Assembly: GCA_040767925.1 (NCBI GenBank)
Contig: JAXGNN010000001.1
Coordinates: 1 to 64,000 of the forward strand
Length of the DNA stretch: 64,000 nt
Direction: 5' to 3'
DNA from: Phil1 sp040767925
GTDB lineage: Bacteria; Bacillota; Clostridia; Christensenellales; CAG-138
The notes under the pieces: model-generated
Database searches by the model: none
What the model was told of the DNA's origin: nothing
The model's input: the letters and a program-made list of their open reading frames with translations, nothing else
Shown: in pieces, positions 9,366 through 18,392 of the stretch
Numbering within the stretch: the first letter of the stretch is position 1
Layout: each line of letters begins with the position of its first letter
Translations under genes and position numbers: made by a program

Positions 9366-9456
9366 TTGACTATCAAAACAGCCCCTTTGGACTTGTTTCC
9401 ACGAAGCGATATTTTCATGTTTTTCGTTCAATGGGTTTTACGCCCATGTGTGCTGA

Positions 9457-9481
9457 AAGCCTTGATATTTAAGGCTTTTTC
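9457..9481. terminator. Hairpin after rlmD
   Basis: GCCTTGATATTTAAGGC followed by TTTTT on the plus strand forms a five- to seven-pair stem. It lies 7 bp past the minus-strand rlmD stop and may terminate that operon, although the T run is better on the plus strand. Confidence 0.5.
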
Positions 9482-9487
9482 ACACAC

Positions 9488-10843
9488 TCACTCTTTCGCC
9501 CTTGACATCAATACTACCGTCTCAACGTGCGTCGTCTGCGGGAACATGTCCACCGGCTGGGCGCTTACGAGCGCGTAGCCGCGCTGCGCGAGGAGTTTGC
9601 AGTCGCGCGCGAGGGTCGCGGGGTCGCAGGAAACATAGATGACGCTCTTCGCGCCGGATTGCGCCATCGCCTCGATGACGGCGGGGTCGCAGCCCTTCCG
9701 CGGCGGGTCGACGATGATGATGTCCGGCGAGAAGCCGGAGGCGACGAGCTTCGAAAGCTCTATGGAAGCATCCCCGCAGACGAATTCCACGTTTTCGATG
9801 CCGTTGTTCGCGGCGTTGCGCCGCGCGTCGGAGACCGCCTCTGCGACGTACTCGATGCCGACGGCCTTTTTCGCCCTGCGCGCGGCGAGCAAGGTGATGG
9901 TGCCCGCGCCGCAAAAAACGTCGGCGATGTTCGCTCCGCCGGCCTCCGGCAGCAGCGCTTCCACCGCGCGGTAGAGCTTTTCTGTTTGAGTCGGGTTTAC
10001 CTGCAAAAAGGAGGCCGCGCTCACGTCGAAGTCGAGCCCACAGATGCTCTCGCGCAGGCGTTCCTTCCCCCAGAGAAGCTCGAATCGCTCCCCGAAGATC
10101 ACGTTCGTATCTTTATTGTTACGGTTGTGCAGAACGCCCGAGAGCCCTTGGACGCCGTGGCGGAGCGCGGAAACGAGCTCCTCTTTGTGAGGGAGCGCGC
10201 CGCGCGTCACGACGACCGCCATGACCTCGCTCGCCTTGTTGCTGCGCGCGACGACGTGGCGAAGCGTCCCCTCCCCCGTCTCCTCGCAATAGACCGGCAC
10301 GTCGCACCGGTTCGCCCATGCGCGCACGGCCCGCGCGGCGGACACGAGCGCTTCCTGTTGGATGACGCAGTCCTCGAGCGGGATGAGCCTGTGAGAGCGC
10401 GGCGCGTAAAAGCCGAAGCACGCCCCGCCCTCCTCCGCGCCGAACGGGAAGGAAGCCTTGTTGCGGTATCTCAAGGGCTCCTCCATGCCGAGAACGGGCT
10501 TCACGTTTATATCCCGGAAGCCGCCGATCCGCTTAAGCGCGTTCTCGACCTCGAGCCGCTTATGCTCGAGCTGCGCTTCGTAGGCAAGGTGCATGACGGC
10601 GCAGCCGCCGCACCTGCCGAAAGCCGGACAGGCGGGCTCGACGCGCGCGGGGCTTTTTTCCAGGATCTCCGTCAGCTTGGCGATGGCGTAGTTCTTCCCC
10701 GGCTTGATGACGTGCGCTTTTACCCGCTCGCCGGGCAGCGCGAAAGGCACGAAGACCGCGAAGCCCTCGTGTCTCCCGATGCCCTGCCCCTCGGAGCCCA
10801 GGGCGTCTATCGTCAGTTCGATATCGTCGTTTCGCTTTAGCAT
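9488..10843 (-). CDS. rlmD: 23S rRNA (uracil-C5)-methyltransferase RlmD/RlmCD type
   Basis: A 451-residue TrmA/RumA-family enzyme that methylates uracil C5 in 23S rRNA using SAM. It has an N-terminal TRAM domain (residues ~3-60). Iron-sulfur ligands Cys72, Cys78 and Cys81 (CPAFGRCGGC) come next, then a Rossmann methyltransferase core (IADVFCGAGTITL). The catalytic end is DPPRKGCDP followed by the nucleophile in YVSCDPATLARD. The length is typical. It is the last gene of the murB operon, 5 bp after pfkA. In Firmicutes this family is RlmCD, which may modify two uridines; which sites are modified cannot be read from the sequence. Confidence 0.92.
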   Translation of the reverse strand: MLKRNDDIELTIDALGSEGQGIGRHEGFAVFVPFALPGERVKAHVIKPGKNYAIAKLTEILEKSPARVEPACPAFGRCGGCAVMHLAYEAQLEHKRLEVENALKRIGGFRDINVKPVLGMEEPLRYRNKASFPFGAEEGGACFGFYAPRSHRLIPLEDCVIQQEALVSAARAVRAWANRCDVPVYCEETGEGTLRHVVARSNKASEVMAVVVTRGALPHKEELVSALRHGVQGLSGVLHNRNNKDTNVIFGERFELLWGKERLRESICGLDFDVSAASFLQVNPTQTEKLYRAVEALLPEAGGANIADVFCGAGTITLLAARRAKKAVGIEYVAEAVSDARRNAANNGIENVEFVCGDASIELSKLVASGFSPDIIIVDPPRKGCDPAVIEAMAQSGAKSVIYVSCDPATLARDCKLLAQRGYALVSAQPVDMFPQTTHVETVVLMSRAKE

Positions 10844-10848
10844 AGCCG

Positions 10849-11811
10849 TTAAAATTTCGCCAGCACCGCGTTGAAGCGGTAGAGCTTCTCGTCGAACCTG
10901 TCCGGCGTTTTAATCGCCTCGGCGAGGCTCACGTCGATGATCCTGTTCTCCCGGATGCCGACCGCGCGCCCTCCGTTCCCCTCGGCGAGGAGCTCCACGG
11001 CGCGCTGGCCGAGCCGCGCCGCGAGCACGCGGTCGAACGCCGTGGGGTTGCCGCCGCGCTGGATGTAGCCCGGCACGATGGCCTTGATTTCGACGTCCGT
11101 ATTTTCTCGCACATACTTGGCGAAATCCTCCGCCTTCCCCGCGCCCTCGGCGATGATGACGATGCTCGAGAGCTCGCCCCGGAGCTTGTTGTTGACGAGC
11201 TGCTTTGCGGCAGCGTCCCACGGGATAGGGAATTCGGGCACGAGGATCAGGTCCGCCGCCCCCGCGACGCCCGACCAGAGCGCGATGTCTCCGCAGTTGC
11301 GTCCCATGACCTCGATGACGCCCACGCGGTCGTGCGCGCGCATCGTATCGCGTATTTTATAGATTTCGCTCGTGATGGTATTGACGGCCGTGTCGAAGCC
11401 GATCGAAAACTCCGTATAGCCAAGGTCGTTGTCTATGGTTCCCGGCAAGCCGATGGTGGGGATGCCGTGCTCGTCGATCAGCTTCGCGCCCATATAGCTC
11501 CCGTCGCCGCCGATGACGATCAGGCCCTCGATATCGTAGGCATGCAGCATGTCGATGGCCTTTTGGAAGCCCTCCTGCCGCATGAACTCCTCGCTCCTCG
11601 CTGTACGCAGCACCGTGCCGCCCTTGTGCGTGACGTTGGCGACGTCCTCATGCTGCAGCTTTTTAATCATGCCCGCGATCAGCCCTTTATAGCCGTGATA
11701 GATCCCCATCACGCGCATGCCGCGCCCCACGCCTTCCTTAAATACAGCGCGGATGGCGGCGTTCATGCCCGGGGTATCCCCTCCGCTGGTCAGCACGCCG
11801 ATGGTCTTCAT
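10849..11811 (-). CDS. pfkA: 6-phosphofructokinase
   Basis: A 320-residue ATP-dependent phosphofructokinase, the committed step of glycolysis (fructose 6-phosphate to fructose 1,6-bisphosphate). Family motifs are GGDTPGMNAAIR (ATP site), IGGDGSYMGA, and the catalytic GTIDNDLGYTEFSIGFDTA with its aspartates. EVMGRNCGDIAL and PGYIQRGGNPTAFDR follow. The GGDGS loop is of the ATP type (Gly after GGD), not the PPi type. The ATG overlaps the dnaE stop by four bases (ATGA), so the two genes are translationally coupled, an arrangement frequent in Clostridia. Confidence 0.96.
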   Translation of the reverse strand: MKTIGVLTSGGDTPGMNAAIRAVFKEGVGRGMRVMGIYHGYKGLIAGMIKKLQHEDVANVTHKGGTVLRTARSEEFMRQEGFQKAIDMLHAYDIEGLIVIGGDGSYMGAKLIDEHGIPTIGLPGTIDNDLGYTEFSIGFDTAVNTITSEIYKIRDTMRAHDRVGVIEVMGRNCGDIALWSGVAGAADLILVPEFPIPWDAAAKQLVNNKLRGELSSIVIIAEGAGKAEDFAKYVRENTDVEIKAIVPGYIQRGGNPTAFDRVLAARLGQRAVELLAEGNGGRAVGIRENRIIDVSLAEAIKTPDRFDEKLYRFNAVLAKF

Positions 11812-14800
11812 GAACCCTGTTCCCCCCTCTTGATCTTGACGTTCTCCGCGCCAAGCAGCTTCGAAAGCTCGTTGAGCGCCGCGCCCGCGGGATTGATGTA
11901 TAATTCCTTCGGCGCGAGCTTCGCCTTATTCGTCGCCCCGTCGTATAGTACGACCGGAACGTTCCCCGGGAAGCGCTTGAGCGTGCCCGTCACGCGCTGC
12001 ATGAGCGGTTCGTCCGAGGTATCCATCCGAAGGTAAAGCTTATCGTCGGAGATGCGCCGTACAAGCGGCATCACGTCCTCGATGATCACCATGTTGTTCT
12101 GGTCCTCGCGCACGTTGAGCCTGCCGTTTATGATAACCCGCATATCGGAGGAAAGCAAGCTCCCGTATTTCGCATAGACCGAGGGGAACGCGAGGCATTC
12201 GATGGAACCCGTCATGTCCTCGAGCGTGCAGTAGGCCATCACGCCGTTGCCGTTGCGCGTCATCTTGCGCGAGACGTGCGCGACGATGCCGCCGAGGCGC
12301 ACCTTGTCGCCCTCCTGGCGTACGCCGTCCTCGTTCTCCAACAGCGCGCCCGCCCGGTCGGGAATGGACGCGAGCACGTCCGCGTAATCGTTGAGCGGGT
12401 GGCCGCTCAAGTAGATGCCCAGCGTCTCATGCTCGAGCTCCAACAGGTGCGCCATCGGATACTCCGGCATGTCGGGCATGGGCGCGAGCGCGGAGGCGAG
12501 CTTCGCTCCTCCGCCGATGTCGAAAAGCGACATCTGGCCGAGCGCGGATTGCTTCTTCTCGTTCGCCGCCGCGGCGAGCGCGCGCTCGTACACCGCGAGC
12601 AGTTGCGATCGCTTCGCGCCGAGGCTGTCGAAGCAGCCCACCTTGATCATCGCCTCGAGCATCCTTTTGTTGACGTCCCCCGCGCGCCTGAGGAAATCGT
12701 CGAAGCTCGAAAAAGGCCCGTTCGCCTCCCGCTCGGAAATGATGTCCTTCATCGCGTTCTCGCCGACGTTCTTGATGGCGGCGAGGCCGAAGCGAATGGA
12801 ATTGTTCTCCACGCTGAACTTCTCAAAGCTCTTGTTGATATCGGGCGGCAGCACCTTGATGCCCATGCGCGTCGCCGAGCCGATGTAGGCGACGAGGCGG
12901 TTCACGGCGCTGATGTAGCTGTTGAGCGTGGCCGTCATGAATTCGACCGGGTAATAGAGCTTCAGGTACGCCGTCCTGTACGCCAGGACCGCGTAGCCCG
13001 CGGCGTGGGGCTTGTTGAAGGCGTAGGAGGCGAAATCCACCATCGCGTCGAAGATCCGGTTGGCGGTCGCGGCGTCCACGCCGTTTCGGACGGCGCCCGG
13101 CACGACGATGACGCCGTTTTCGACGATGCCGTTGACGAAGTGGTCGCGCTCTTTCACCATGACGTCGTGCTTCTTTTTCGCCATCGCGCGCCGCACGAGG
13201 TCGCTCCTGCCCATGGAGTAGCCCGCCACATCGCGCACGATGCGCATGACCTGCTCCTGATAGACCATGCAGCCGTAGGTCGTTTTAAGCGCGGGGCGCA
13301 GCTTGTCGTGCAGATACGTCACATGTTCCGGGTCGTTCTTGCCCGCGACGTACTTGGGGATCTGATCCATGGGGCCGGGGCGGAAAAGCGATATGCCGGC
13401 GATCACGTCCTCCATGTTGTTGGGCCGGAGCTGCAGCATGAACTGCCGCATGCCCGCGGATTCGAGTTGGAATACGCCGTCCGTGTCCGCGGCGGAAATC
13501 AGCTCGTATACCTTCGGGTCCTCGTAGACGGTGAGCGCGTTTTCGGGGAGAATCTTCCCCTGCTTCTTAATAATATCGATCGCGTCGCGAATGACGGTGA
13601 GCGTCCGAAGGCCGAGGAAGTCCATCTTCAAAAGGCCGAGCTCCTCGATCAGGTCCTTGTGGAACTGGGTCGTGACGGTTTCCCCGTTGCGCTGCAAAGG
13701 GATGTGCTCGCTGATGGGCTCCGCGCAGATGACGACGCCCGCCGCGTGCGTGCCCGCGTTTCGCGGAAAACCCTCGAGCTTCAGCGCGATGTCCACGAGT
13801 TTTTTGACTGCGGGGTCGCTCGCGTAGAGCGCCTGCAGCTCGCCCGAAACCTCGAGCGCCTTCGTGAGCGTCATGCCGATGGTCATGGGCACGAGCGCGG
13901 CGACGCGCTTCGCCTCGGCCGTCATGCGCATGGCGCGCCCCACGTCGTTGACGGCGGCCCTCGCGGCGAGGGTCGAGAAAGTGATCACCTGGGCCACGTT
14001 GTCCTTGCCGTATTTCTCGACGACGTAGTCGATGACCTCCTGCCGCCTTTCTTCGCAAAAGTCGATGTCGAAGTCGGGCATCGAGATGCGCTCCGGGTTG
14101 AGGAAGCGCTCGAAGGGCAGATCGTACTTGATGGGGTCGACGTCGGTGATGTCGAGCGCGTACGCGACGAGGCTCGCCGCGCCGCTGCCGCGCCCCGGGC
14201 CGACGAATATGCCGTTTCGGTGGGCGAAGTCCACGAAATCCCACACGATGAGGAAATAGTCCGTGAAGCCCATATTCCTGATGACCGCAAGCTCCGACTC
14301 CACGCGCTCCTCCTCGGACGCGCCGTAGCCCGGCATCTTGCGCTTCAATCCCTCGTAGGTGAGGTGGCGGAGATAATCGAAGTCGGAGGCGAAGCCTTCC
14401 GGCGCCTGGAAGCCCGGCAGGTGCCTTTCGCCAAAGCGCATCTCGAAGGAGCATTTTTCGGCGACCTCGAGCGTGTTGTCCACGGACTCCGCGTAATCAT
14501 AAAGCGCCTGGCGCATTTCCTCGGCGCTCTTCAGGTAAAACTCGTCCGCGCTCATGCGCATGCGGTCCTCTTCATCCACATAGCGTAGCGTCTGGATGCA
14601 AAGGAGCATGTCCTGCGCCTCGGCGTCCTCTTTGTTCACATAGTGGATGTCGTTTGTGGCGACGGCCTTAATGTCGAGCTCCTTCGCGAGCGCCGCGAGC
14701 TTCGGCAGCACCTCCATCTGCTCGGGGATGCCGTGGTTCTGAAGCTCGATATAGAAATCCTCCCCGAACATCCCCTTGAGGCGGAGCGCGAGCGAGCGCG

Positions 14801-15257
14801 CCTTCTCCTCCTGCCCGTTGAGCAGGTATTGGGGGATATCGCCCGCGATACAAGCCGAGAGGCAGATCAACCCCTCGCGGTGCGCTTCAAGCAGATCGTA
14901 GTCGATGCGCGGCCTGTAATAGAACCCGTCGACAAACGCCCGGGAGGAGAGCTTGATGAGGTTCTTATAGCCCTTTTCGTCTTTGGCGAGCAAAATGAGG
15001 TGCGCGTACTCGCGCATGCCCTCGCGGTCGTAGAGCGAGTTGGGCGCGACGTAAGCCTCCATGCCGATGATGGGTTTGATCCCCTGTTTCACGCATTCCT
15101 TATAGAAGTCGATCACGCCGTACATCGCGCCGTGGTCGGTGAGGGCGAGCGCATCCATCCCGAGCTCCTTCGCGCGCGATACGAGCCCTTTGATGGGCGC
15201 CGCGCCGTCGAGCAGGCTATAAACGCTGTGCACATGCAGGTGAACGAATCCGCCCAT
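11808..15257 (-). CDS. dnaE: DNA polymerase III alpha subunit, DnaE type
   Basis: A 1149-residue replicative polymerase subunit. The N-terminal PHP domain begins FVHLHVHSVYSLLDG and holds ALTDHGAMYG. The palm has the catalytic aspartate motif MPDFDIDF with GPGRGSGAASLVAY before it. A helix-hairpin-helix and an OB fold (~residue 1000 on, VRLGGIVAHVSRK) follow. I chose ATG 15257 because it is preceded by AAAGGAAAG and starts right at the PHP domain. A longer frame upstream reads only through whiA. It begins one base after the whiA stop and overlaps pfkA by 4 bp. Confidence 0.96.
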   Translation of the reverse strand: MGGFVHLHVHSVYSLLDGAAPIKGLVSRAKELGMDALALTDHGAMYGVIDFYKECVKQGIKPIIGMEAYVAPNSLYDREGMREYAHLILLAKDEKGYKNLIKLSSRAFVDGFYYRPRIDYDLLEAHREGLICLSACIAGDIPQYLLNGQEEKARSLALRLKGMFGEDFYIELQNHGIPEQMEVLPKLAALAKELDIKAVATNDIHYVNKEDAEAQDMLLCIQTLRYVDEEDRMRMSADEFYLKSAEEMRQALYDYAESVDNTLEVAEKCSFEMRFGERHLPGFQAPEGFASDFDYLRHLTYEGLKRKMPGYGASEEERVESELAVIRNMGFTDYFLIVWDFVDFAHRNGIFVGPGRGSGAASLVAYALDITDVDPIKYDLPFERFLNPERISMPDFDIDFCEERRQEVIDYVVEKYGKDNVAQVITFSTLAARAAVNDVGRAMRMTAEAKRVAALVPMTIGMTLTKALEVSGELQALYASDPAVKKLVDIALKLEGFPRNAGTHAAGVVICAEPISEHIPLQRNGETVTTQFHKDLIEELGLLKMDFLGLRTLTVIRDAIDIIKKQGKILPENALTVYEDPKVYELISAADTDGVFQLESAGMRQFMLQLRPNNMEDVIAGISLFRPGPMDQIPKYVAGKNDPEHVTYLHDKLRPALKTTYGCMVYQEQVMRIVRDVAGYSMGRSDLVRRAMAKKKHDVMVKERDHFVNGIVENGVIVVPGAVRNGVDAATANRIFDAMVDFASYAFNKPHAAGYAVLAYRTAYLKLYYPVEFMTATLNSYISAVNRLVAYIGSATRMGIKVLPPDINKSFEKFSVENNSIRFGLAAIKNVGENAMKDIISEREANGPFSSFDDFLRRAGDVNKRMLEAMIKVGCFDSLGAKRSQLLAVYERALAAAANEKKQSALGQMSLFDIGGGAKLASALAPMPDMPEYPMAHLLELEHETLGIYLSGHPLNDYADVLASIPDRAGALLENEDGVRQEGDKVRLGGIVAHVSRKMTRNGNGVMAYCTLEDMTGSIECLAFPSVYAKYGSLLSSDMRVIINGRLNVREDQNNMVIIEDVMPLVRRISDDKLYLRMDTSDEPLMQRVTGTLKRFPGNVPVVLYDGATNKAKLAPKELYINPAGAALNELSKLLGAENVKIKRGEQGS

Positions 15258-15258
15258 T

Positions 15259-16221
15259 TCAATTCTTTCCTTTCGTTCCGTCGGCCACGCTCCCGTGCAG
15301 CCGGATTCCTTCCGCGATTGCGGAAAGCTTGGCGAGCCTGTGGTTGACGCCGGATTTGCCGATGTCGAGCTCCCGCGCGAGTTCGCCGAGCGTCGCCTCC
15401 GGGTTGTTGAGCCGCGCCTCCGCGGTTTCCCTGAGGGGTTTCGGCAGCGCATCGAGCCCCGCGGTATCCAGGATGAGCTTAATGTCGAGGAGCTGCTGCG
15501 CGCTCGCGAGCGCGGTCTTTTGCATGTTCGCGTCCTCGAAATTGGCACGCCGGTTGATGTCGTTCGCCATGAAGCGCAGCACCCGGACGTTCTCGTATTC
15601 GAGCACGGAATCCACGGCGCCCACGAGGCGCAGGAAGTCCGCGATGCTCTCCCCGTCCTTGAGATAGACGATATGATCCTGCTTTCTCAGGCTGATGCGG
15701 GCGCTGATCTCAAAGTCCGCGAGGAGATCCTGCAGGATCAGGGCGAAACGCTCGTAGCGGCAGACGATTTCGAGGTGATAGCCCTTGTGCGGGTTTGTCA
15801 CCGAGCCCGCGCCGAGGAAAGCGCCCCGGATGAAGCATTTGGCGATCCTTTCGCCGACCAGATAACGGTGCGGCACCTCGCCCGGTACGAAATCCCCGCC
15901 GTCCCCGGGGAGGCAGCCGTAATCCGCCAGCAGCTTCCTGCAGCCCGCGCCGGAGTCGGAGACGACGTAGCTGCGCTTCCCGAGGCCCTCCTGCCTGCGC
16001 ATCAGGAGCGTCGCCGAAAGCCCGTACAGCTCCGCGGCGAGCTTTGCCGTAAGCTCCGCCGTCGCGGAGTTTTCGGTGACGAAATCGATGGAAAGCCCGC
16101 GCGAGCCGAACTTCAGGTACGCGGAGGTATGCGCGAGGGCGCAAAGCATCGCGGAGCGTTCGTCCGCGCCCGAACAACGAAGCTTCGTCAATTCATCCTT
16201 GAGTGCGGAAGAAAAGGACAA
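15259..16221 (-). CDS. whiA: DNA-binding protein WhiA
   Basis: A 320-residue WhiA protein. An N-terminal LAGLIDADG-like homing-endonuclease fold (residues ~1-220; RGAFLGAGSVTNPHKGYHLE is the degenerate motif) is joined to a C-terminal helix-turn-helix (~265-310; LGELARELDIGKSGVNHRL). In actinomycetes WhiA regulates sporulation septation; in Bacillus it affects cell division and chromosome segregation. It lies between rapZ and dnaE with 14-bp and 1-bp spacings. The usual yvcK/mgfK gene between rapZ and whiA is absent. Confidence 0.95.
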   Translation of the reverse strand: MSFSSALKDELTKLRCSGADERSAMLCALAHTSAYLKFGSRGLSIDFVTENSATAELTAKLAAELYGLSATLLMRRQEGLGKRSYVVSDSGAGCRKLLADYGCLPGDGGDFVPGEVPHRYLVGERIAKCFIRGAFLGAGSVTNPHKGYHLEIVCRYERFALILQDLLADFEISARISLRKQDHIVYLKDGESIADFLRLVGAVDSVLEYENVRVLRFMANDINRRANFEDANMQKTALASAQQLLDIKLILDTAGLDALPKPLRETAEARLNNPEATLGELARELDIGKSGVNHRLAKLSAIAEGIRLHGSVADGTKGKN

Positions 16222-16235
16222 AACGGCCTCCTTCT

Positions 16236-17114
16236 CTACTTCGCGCCGTGGCGCTCGCTGATTTCGTCAGCCTCGGGGCGCATATCCCTGTGGATGAGCC
16301 GCGCATTGTAGGAATCCTTCATCAGGGCGTACAACTCCTCCGCGGCGCAGACGGAGCGGTGCCTTCCCCCCGTGCAGCCGAACGCGACGAGGAGCCTTTG
16401 CCTTCCCTGCGCCCGAAAATGCGGGATCAGCCTGTCCAGCATCTCCCTGACGGACGAGATGAAATAGCCGTACATCTCGTCGCGCACGATGTATTCGCGT
16501 ACCGGCGCGTCTTTTCCCGAAAGCGGCCGAAGCTCCGGCTCGTAATACGGGTTGGGAAGAAAGCGCATGTCGTAGACGATATCCGCCTCGAACGGCACGC
16601 CGCGCTTATAGCCGAAGCTCTCGAAGATGAGCCTGAACTCGTCCTCCGCCTCCCCGGCATAAAGGGATTCGATCTTGCCGCTCAATTCAAGGGGCCTTAA
16701 GTCGCTCGTGTCGAGGATGCAGTTGGCCCTGTCCCTAAGGAAGCCGAGCATTTCCCGCTCGAGGCGGATGCCCTCCGCGATATCCGCGGCGAGGGGATGC
16801 CGGCGCCTGGTTTCGTTATACCTGCGCACGAGCACCTCGTCCCGGCACTCGAGGAAAAGTATGGAATAGCGCACATGGATGGCCTGCAACTCCCCGAGCG
16901 AGCGCTCCATATCAGCCTTAAACACGCTTTCCCGGCTGTCGATGACCACCGCGGCGCGCGTGACCTCGGGCTGCGCCTTTTGGCACAGCTTCGCGAAGCC
17001 CTGCAGCATCTCGCAGGGGAGATTGTCCACGCAGAAGTAGCCGATGTCCTCGAGCTTGCGCAGCGCCTGGGATTTCCCCGCGCCTGAAAGCCCCGTCACG
17101 ATCAAGAGATCCAT
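16236..17114 (-). CDS. rapZ: RNase adapter / nucleotide-binding protein RapZ (YvcJ)
   Basis: A 292-residue RapZ family protein. The N-terminal P-loop is VTGLSGAGKSQALRKLED, followed by YFCVDNLP and a Walker B-like region. The C-terminal domain ends with VAFGCTGGRHRSVCAAEEL, the conserved effector-binding GCTGGxHRSV motif. In E. coli RapZ senses glucosamine 6-phosphate and directs RNase E to the sRNA GlmZ; in Bacillus YvcJ binds nucleotides and affects competence. Its position next to murB fits a link to amino-sugar and cell-wall metabolism. Confidence 0.95.
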   Translation of the reverse strand: MDLLIVTGLSGAGKSQALRKLEDIGYFCVDNLPCEMLQGFAKLCQKAQPEVTRAAVVIDSRESVFKADMERSLGELQAIHVRYSILFLECRDEVLVRRYNETRRRHPLAADIAEGIRLEREMLGFLRDRANCILDTSDLRPLELSGKIESLYAGEAEDEFRLIFESFGYKRGVPFEADIVYDMRFLPNPYYEPELRPLSGKDAPVREYIVRDEMYGYFISSVREMLDRLIPHFRAQGRQRLLVAFGCTGGRHRSVCAAEELYALMKDSYNARLIHRDMRPEADEISERHGAK

Positions 17115-17123
17115 GTTCCCCCC

Positions 17124-18038
17124 TCAGTCGAATTCCCCGAGAAGCAGCACTTCGGTTTCCAGTTGTATACCGCTCGTCTCGTATACCCTCTTTTGGACGA
17201 GCCGGATCAGCGCGCAGATGTCGACGCTCGTCGCGTCTCCCAAATTAACGATGAAGCCCGCGTGCAGCTCGCTCACCTGCGCGCCGCCGACGCGGACGCC
17301 CTTGAGGCCGGCCTCCTCGATGAGCCTGCCCGTGAAATGCCCCGGCGGCCGCTTGAATGTGCTGCCCGCGCTCGGGAAATTCAGCGGCTGCTTCTCGCGC
17401 CGCGCCGCCGCGTATTCCTTCATGCGCGAAAGCGCGCCCCCGTCGTCCCTTTTCAATTCGAAGCGCGCTGAGACGACGATCCTCTCCGGCGCGCGAAAGA
17501 CGCTCTTCCGATAGCCCATGTCGCCCGGCTGTACGGCAACGCGCCTGAGCGCGCCGCCCTCGATGACGGTCACTTCCTGAAGGACGTCCGCGATTTCCCC
17601 TCCGTAAGCGCCCGCGTTCATCGCGACGGCGCCGCCGACCGTGCCAGGTATGCCCGCCGCCCATTCGAGGCCCATGTAGCCCGCCTCAACGGCAGCTCGC
17701 GCGAGCGTCGCGAGCGGCGCGCCCGCGCCGGCCTCAAAGCCGCCCGCGGCGGGAACGATGCCGCCCATGCGCTCGCCGACGCGCACGACGAGCGCGTCAA
17801 GCCCATGATCGGAGACGAGCAGGTTCGTGCCGTTGCCGATGATGTAATGCGCGAAGCCGCAACGCGCCGCCGCAGCCGTCGCCATAAGGATTTCCGCGTC
17901 GTCCTTCGCATTAAGAAGGAGCGCCGCGCGGCCGCCCGCGCGAAACGACGTAAAGCGCGACATATCGGCGCCGGCCGTAAGCTCCGCGCCAGGCAATTCC
18001 GCCCTGATGAGATCGTAAAGCCCGGTTACACCGCTCAT
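17124..18038 (-). CDS. murB: UDP-N-acetylenolpyruvoylglucosamine reductase
   Basis: A 304-residue FAD enzyme that reduces enolpyruvyl-UDP-GlcNAc to UDP-MurNAc, using NADPH, in peptidoglycan precursor synthesis. The FAD-binding PCMH domain has IGNGTNLLVSDHG. The core holds GLEWAAGIPGTVGGAVAMNAG, and the C-terminal domain has FPSAGSTFKRP, containing the catalytic serine, and ends ETEVLLLGEF. The length and the GSTFK form fit a type IIb MurB as in Firmicutes. It is the first gene of the operon, with GGAGGTAGCCG before the ATG and the structured leader upstream. Confidence 0.96.
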   Translation of the reverse strand: MSGVTGLYDLIRAELPGAELTAGADMSRFTSFRAGGRAALLLNAKDDAEILMATAAAARCGFAHYIIGNGTNLLVSDHGLDALVVRVGERMGGIVPAAGGFEAGAGAPLATLARAAVEAGYMGLEWAAGIPGTVGGAVAMNAGAYGGEIADVLQEVTVIEGGALRRVAVQPGDMGYRKSVFRAPERIVVSARFELKRDDGGALSRMKEYAAARREKQPLNFPSAGSTFKRPPGHFTGRLIEEAGLKGVRVGGAQVSELHAGFIVNLGDATSVDICALIRLVQKRVYETSGIQLETEVLLLGEFD

Positions 18039-18392
18039 CGGCTACCTCCAAACTACCTTAGCATCTATTTTACTTCATTTTATGCGCGTTCACAAGCGCG
18101 CATAAACAGGACCCTGCATCGCTGCAAGGTCCTGTTCTGATCGTCCGTCAATTGTCGGCTTTTACCGGATTGCCCCTATCCGGCGCGGCCATATCGTGTT
18201 GGAGGAAAACAATAATGAAGATGACTGCGGTTAGCTCCGGACGATCCTCTTGTTAACCACTGAGTTTATGCTAACACCATATCTTGTGTTTTGCAATGGT
18301 TTTTTCATGATTTTTCCACGTTTTTATGATTATTTAAATTCAGTTCACAATTTGCCCGTACACGCCTCCAAACGGCTTGTCCGCAAAAGAAA
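18039..18392 (-). other. Structured leader candidate upstream of murB
   Basis: This 354-bp gene-free stretch has strong pairing potential. GATCGTCCG (18138-18146) and CGGACGATC (18238-18246) close a ~110-nt domain with an internal hairpin CCGGATTGCCCCTATCCGG. An ACAGGACC-TGCA stem follows at 18106-18135, and a 10-bp stem TTTATGCGCG/CGCGCATAAA at ~18079-18105. On the minus strand these lie between a candidate promoter (TTGCAA, 17 bp, TAGCAT near 18265-18295) and murB. No stem carries a U run, so it is not a simple terminator. It matches no riboswitch class that I recognise. Confidence 0.5.

Noticed and set aside
12276..14588. A 770-codon plus-strand frame opposite dnaE
   Set aside because: GC-rich DNA leaves long antisense frames open; dnaE is unmistakable on the minus strand and the plus frame has no motif.
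15258..15548. A 97-codon upstream extension of dnaE
   Set aside because: The extension lies wholly in whiA in another frame; the PHP domain and ribosome-binding site place the start at 15257.
18207..18259. A 13-codon plus-strand frame with a GGAGG site as a leader peptide gene
   Set aside because: It is not followed by a plus-strand gene, so attenuation is unlikely; kept only as a remark in the leader finding.
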